Assembly: GCF_964355755.1 (NCBI RefSeq)
Contig: NC_092676.1
Span: 7,918,288-7,982,287 of the forward strand
From: Antedon mediterranea
Lineage: Eukaryota > Echinodermata > Crinoidea > Comatulida > Antedonidae
Direction: 5' to 3'
Length of the DNA: 64,000 nucleotides
Under the pieces are notes generated by a model that worked only from the letters and a program-made list of their open reading frames with translations, was not told the DNA's origin and ran no database searches. Shown here piece after piece: positions 61,935 through 64,000 of this stretch; position 1 is the stretch's first letter, and every line of letters starts with the position of its first letter. A program made the position numbers and the translations under genes.

Positions 61935-63060
61935 ACATGTACAGACACATACTCAAATACCCACTGCTCCAACAGTGAGAATTTTACACATTGCAGACTA
62001 AAGAATGATTGCATGACAAACATAAATACTGTGCATGTTAATTAGGACTAAAACCAAATATAAGCCCATGGTCCTCAAAATGCTAGTTTGTACACCGATG
62101 TTTGATAAATTCTTTTGCTTCGTGGTAAAAAGTCCAGTTAAATACAAAATAAGCAGTGTTGTATGCCAATTATACACAGATCCAATTAGGTCAGGAGGGT
62201 TTTTAGGAGGGCTTTTACTTGAGGGAGGCGTATTTGAAATAAATACGGTATTGAATTAATCCAAGTATTAAAAATATCTCCTGCAGATTTAGTAGTGTAG
62301 TATGAACCTGGGATGGTTGCACATGGCTAGGCTATCCCAATCTGATTGTGCCCAGTTGTCCAGTAAAAAGTTTAGGCAGTCTGAGGGAGCCTCGTTAGGT
62401 CTACATCTATATGGGCTAAAAAACATAAAGCTATCTAGTTCAGTAGTACAAAATCATTGTTATGGAAAAGGAAAGTGTTATTCTTTATCAGCCATAACAA
62501 ACACTAATACAATCGTCCAGTATATGTAATTTAGTACTAATATACTGTACCTTAATTTATGTAAACAATTTGAGATTACTCCTATATTTCATGGACTCGT
62601 TTCGTTTTGGTAAGCTATAAAAACACTATCTACTACTGCCTACTGCAACTTAACATTAACAAATTCCAATCATACTGTATTGACTAATTCACGAGTCAAC
62701 GAGAGGTCTAGCGTTTTAATCGCAAATATCACCAATCAATAACAACGATGAAAATACGAACAGAAATCAATGAGGAATTTCAAAAATTCAAACAAATATT
62801 AAACTTACACAGAAAAGGCATAATGCATTAATAATTATATAATATAATATTTACATAATTATTAATTGCTAGAATTAGCACTAGTGAATACAGTATTTCA
62901 AATTACCTGTTAAAACCAATAATTTGAATTACAGTTGCAATTTAACGTAATAACAACCTTTTATATATTCAAATTTTCACTAAAATGTACACATTATTGA
63001 AGGATGGGACAAACAACACGTGGTAAAACCTCTCTAAATCTGTCCAGTCCCAATTGCACA
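61935..63060. other. No gene recognised
   Basis: AT-rich. Plus-strand open frames of about 75 codons are not exon-bounded and show no family features. Confidence 0.4.
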
Positions 63061-63066
63061 GTGGTT

Positions 63067-63215
63067 ACTCAAAAGATGTACTAGGTTCAAGTGCACATGA
63101 GCTAGATGTGTACACTGGACCTATGGTTTATAGTCCTTATCCGAGAATAACTTGTTCTACCACCAGAACCATGGAGCGAGTGGGACTCTTGCCGATGTTA
63201 ACCACTCGGCCACTT
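63067..63215 (-). repeat. SINE family 3, copy 3 with tRNA-like head
   Basis: The minus strand reads GTGGCCGAGTGGTTAACATC and CCCACTCGCTCCATGGTTCT, like the A-box side of a Ser/Leu tRNA. The body GTACACATCTAGCTCATGTG matches 40205-40345 in reverse. Confidence 0.7.
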
Positions 63216-64000
63216 ACTTGCCTTAAAACATACCGTTTTACCAACTATTTTATCAATTTCATTGACAATTCTTTATTACAAATGCTCTAATAATGGTGGC
63301 AATGTCTGTGATGAATTACAATTTGTTAATTGGTTTTTCTTGCCATTTCGTAAATTATAATATTTATTGAATTTTAAATTATGCTGTTTTTAGGACAATT
63401 TTGATTGTATTATTGAAAACCATGGCAAGGAATAAATTAATTCTAAATCATCAAGAATATTGATAATGAATTTTCCAAGTAAAGCATCTACGGTATTGCC
63501 TGATAGTAAAAAATTGGAATTTTTATTTTTATTATGTATTAAAATGCACATGCCAATGCTACTTTGTCTGCCAAAGTGTTCACAAATTCTTCCATTTGGA
63601 ATCCTATCTTTATTATAGCAAGCAGCTACTCAAATGTTTATAGACTATAAGTCCAGTATAAAGTAAATGATAGAAATAAAGTTGTTGGTTTGTGTTCTTG
63701 TGAAAGCAGACATCTGTTTGCTGCCAATTAGCAATATAAATACTTTATTTTGAGTTTTTATTACAACATATATGTTTGTAGAAATTAAATCCTAAGCATT
63801 GATTATTTGTGTTAATTACAAATCTGTTTGTACTGTACATTCAAAAGTATGCCGGTATTTAGTGGTGCAACGGCTATGAGCACTCCCTGGCTAAACCCAG
63901 GAGCTCCCAGAGATTAAAGAACCCGAGAGCATGAGCCGCACAACCACCCAGCGTTGGAGGACCCTTAGGTGTGCTAAACCAGGTGCTTTTGCTCCCTGAG
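63216..64000. other. No gene recognised (right edge)
   Basis: AT-rich until about 63850, then a GC-richer end (GAGCACTCCCTGGCTAAACC) that may be the start of another repeat running out of the window. Confidence 0.4.

Overview
This is an AT-rich window from an animal nuclear genome: spliced genes with GT-AG introns, long introns and a very dense, layered load of mobile elements. The recurrent AGGCCTA/TAGGCCTA motif, the tRNA-derived SINE families and the protein sequences suggest a marine invertebrate deuterostome, most likely an echinoderm. That placement is an inference.

Layout. (1) 1.3-10.3 kb, minus strand: a tandem duplication of a C2H2 zinc-finger locus. Copy A (4028-5870) keeps a 20-finger reading frame followed by a decayed tail of fingers (2407-4027). 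Copy B (8089-10291) is a pseudogene. A candidate distant first exon lies at 12858-12925. (2) 10.5-13.1 kb: nested transposons (hAT inside a piggyBac-like element, between two facing copies of a promoter-like inverted repeat). (3) 14.2-16.2 kb: a dead P-element/THAP9-like transposase. (4) 16630-19441, plus strand: complete four-exon MAGOH (mago nashi), the exon junction complex core protein. (5) 19.4-26.5 kb: no confident gene; it holds SINEs, a 17-bp-array element and a Helitron-like element. (6) 26578-47835, minus strand: a MAP7/ensconsin-family gene, rebuilt here exon by exon with consistent splice phases (11 main exons plus cassette candidates of 63, 123 and 24 nt). It has an N-terminal basic coiled coil (microtubule-binding side), a Ser/Pro/Thr/Lys-rich middle, the conserved MAP7 domain (kinesin-1 side), and then a single 3.2-kb exon encoding an extraordinary Asp/Glu-rich tail of about 1,070 residues. 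Its 5' start was not found and may lie beyond the window. (7) 47.8-64 kb: probable upstream or intronic sequence with minisatellites, MITEs, SINEs, a LINE tail and one non-repetitive GC-richer block near 61.1 kb that could be a conserved regulatory element.

Most notable observations: one MAP7 intron (40013-47760) has its 3' splice site triplicated by a 49-bp tandem repeat and its 5' splice site copied five times by an 80-93-bp minisatellite. All cassette candidates sit at one phase-compatible position of MAP7. The zinc-finger arrays repeatedly lose frame at the same linker codon. Several transposons can be delimited to the base by their target-site duplications.
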